A DNA stretch of 6,903 nucleotides from positions 1 to 6,903 of the forward strand of contig JALRJD010000376.1 of the NCBI GenBank assembly GCA_023255165.1. The letters run 5' to 3'. Position 1 is the stretch's first letter, and the number at the start of each line of letters is the position of its first letter. Positions 5,583 through 6,903 of the stretch are shown piece after piece. The translations under genes and the position numbers were made by a program. This DNA comes from Porticoccaceae bacterium (GTDB lineage Bacteria; Pseudomonadota; Gammaproteobacteria; Pseudomonadales; Porticoccaceae). The notes under the pieces were generated by a model. The model saw only the letters and a program-made list of their open reading frames with translations, made no database searches and was not told the DNA's origin.

Positions 5583-6903
5583 ATGTTAAAGAAAATTCTC
5601 GTAGCAAACCGCGGTGAAATTGCTTGCCGCGTCTTCGCCAGCGCCAAAAAAATGGGCATTGCCACCGTCGCTGTTTACTCTGATGCCGACCGCGATGCAC
5701 TGCATGTGCAAATGGCCGATGAAGCGGTGCATATTGGTCCCGCGGCCTCGTCCGAAAGCTATCTGGTGATCGACAAAATTATTCAGGCCTGTCTGGATAC
5801 AGGCGCGGATGCGGTGCATCCGGGTTATGGTTTTCTCTCTGAAAACAGCGCTTTCCGTGATGCGCTGGATGCCGCGGGGATTGCCTTTATCGGCCCCGGC
5901 AAAAAAGCTATTGAGTCAATGGGCGATAAAATCACTTCCAAGCTGATCGCTGAAAAGGCTGGCGTAAGTTGCATTCCCGGCTACACCGATGTGGTGCGTG
6001 ATGCTGATCACGCGGTCGAGATCAGTGCCGGCATTGGTTACCCGGTAATGCTCAAAGCCTCCGCCGGCGGTGGTGGTAAAGGTATGCGCGTGGCCATGAA
6101 CGAAGAGGAGTGTCGCGATGGTTTTGAGCGCGCCACCAACGAAGCCCGTTCCAGCTTCGGCGATACGCGAATTTTTATAGAAAAATATATTCAGGAACCG
6201 CGCCATATTGAAATTCAGGTGATGGCCGACAGTCACGGCAATGTGATTTATCTGGGTGAGCGCGAGTGCTCGATTCAGCGCCGTCACCAAAAGGTGATTG
6301 AAGAAGCGCCGTCACCTTTTTTGGATGAAGCCACCCGACGCAAAATGGGCGAGCAGAGCTGTGCTCTGGCCCGCGCGGTGGACTATCAGTCCGCCGGTAC
6401 GGTGGAATTTATTGCCGACGCGGATATGAATTTCTACTTCCTCGAAATGAATACCAGACTGCAGGTTGAGCATCCGGTCACCGAGCTGGTCACCGGACAG
6501 GATCTGGTTGAATTGATGATTCGCGTTGCCGCCGGTGAAAAGCTGCCGCTCACGCAAGAGGATGTCACCCTGACGGGTTGGGCGATGGAGTCACGGGTTT
6601 ACGCTGAAGATCCATTCCGCAACTTTATGCCTTCCACCGGCCGTCTGGTGCGCTATGCCGAACCACAGGGTGAAGGTGTGCGCGTTGATAGCGGTGTTTA
6701 TGAAGGCGGCGAAGTGTCGATGTTTTATGATCCGATGATTGCCAAGCTGATCGTGCATGGAAAAGACAGAGCGGAGGCACTGGCACGCATGGCGCAGGCA
6801 CTGGCTGCTTTTCAGGTGGTGGGGCCGGCGACGAATGTCGCTTTCCTTAGTCGTCTGATTACCAGTGAGCCGTTTGCTGCTGCCGATCTTGATACTGGTT
6901 TGA
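5583..6903 (+). CDS. pccA: Propionyl-CoA carboxylase alpha subunit, biotin carboxylase part (3' end outside window)
   Basis: The visible 440 codons form a biotin carboxylase, which uses ATP and bicarbonate to carboxylate biotin. Residues 1-110 are the N-terminal domain (KKILVANRGEIACRV, HPGYGFLSEN). Residues about 115-325 are the ATP-grasp domain with K116, K158 and glycine loop GGGGKGM (162-168), then RRHQKVIEEAPS (K237). The active-site block EMNTRLQVEHPVTE holds E288, N290, R292 and E296, and R338 follows in MESRVYAEDP. These numbers match E. coli AccC almost exactly, which supports ATG 5583 as the start. An in-frame ATG at 5550, directly after the upstream stop codon, would add 11 residues without homology. 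The reading frame is open at the last base; the final TGA is out of frame. Full-length alpha subunits are roughly 650 residues and end in a biotinyl domain, which would lie beyond the window. Without it, AccC cannot be excluded by domain content, but the neighbouring pccB and mutase genes point to PccA. Confidence 0.93.
   Translation, partial: MLKKILVANRGEIACRVFASAKKMGIATVAVYSDADRDALHVQMADEAVHIGPAASSESYLVIDKIIQACLDTGADAVHPGYGFLSENSAFRDALDAAGIAFIGPGKKAIESMGDKITSKLIAEKAGVSCIPGYTDVVRDADHAVEISAGIGYPVMLKASAGGGGKGMRVAMNEEECRDGFERATNEARSSFGDTRIFIEKYIQEPRHIEIQVMADSHGNVIYLGERECSIQRRHQKVIEEAPSPFLDEATRRKMGEQSCALARAVDYQSAGTVEFIADADMNFYFLEMNTRLQVEHPVTELVTGQDLVELMIRVAAGEKLPLTQEDVTLTGWAMESRVYAEDPFRNFMPSTGRLVRYAEPQGEGVRVDSGVYEGGEVSMFYDPMIAKLIVHGKDRAEALARMAQALAAFQVVGPATNVAFLSRLITSEPFAAADLDTGL

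Noticed and set aside
6901..6903. TGA at the very end of the window as the stop of the biotin carboxylase gene
   Set aside because: The codon frame reads TTG at 6900-6902, so this TGA is out of frame, and the protein is still within its biotin carboxylase C-terminal domain.

Overview
The window is a chromosomal metabolic locus from a gammaproteobacterium. The mutase closely resembles the single-chain ScpA/Sbm type of E. coli, the AraC-type regulator is of a proteobacterial kind, and base composition is moderate, near half G+C. A marine or environmental lineage such as the Cellvibrionales is my guess from general gene style; nothing in the sequence proves it.

Layout. (1) 11-517, plus strand: a stand-alone asparaginase N-domain protein. 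(2) 573-1577, minus strand: an AraC-family regulator with an N-terminal ligand-binding domain, convergent with the asparaginase gene and divergent from the operon that follows. (3) 1578-1829: a divergent intergenic region of about 250 bases holding a 12-bp perfect palindrome, helically phased ATAA-GTG repeats, a 27-bp interrupted dyad and a four-copy heptamer repeat that runs into the mutase ribosome-binding region. (4) 1830-3962: methylmalonyl-CoA mutase. (5) 4017-5549: propionyl-CoA carboxylase beta (carboxyltransferase) subunit. (6) 5583 to the window end: the biotin carboxylase part of the alpha subunit. It has no stop codon in the window and continues beyond it.

The last three genes form a co-directional cluster with gaps of 54 and 33 bases. 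Together they encode most of the propionyl-CoA to succinyl-CoA route: the carboxylase makes (S)-methylmalonyl-CoA, an epimerase not seen here gives the (R)-form, and the B12-dependent mutase yields succinyl-CoA for the TCA cycle. The divergent AraC-type gene is the obvious candidate regulator, by position only. The asparaginase-like gene has no evident pathway link.

I see no mobile element, CRISPR array, RNA gene or clearly novel system. The parts least explained by known biology are the symmetric and repeated elements in the 1578-1829 intergenic region.
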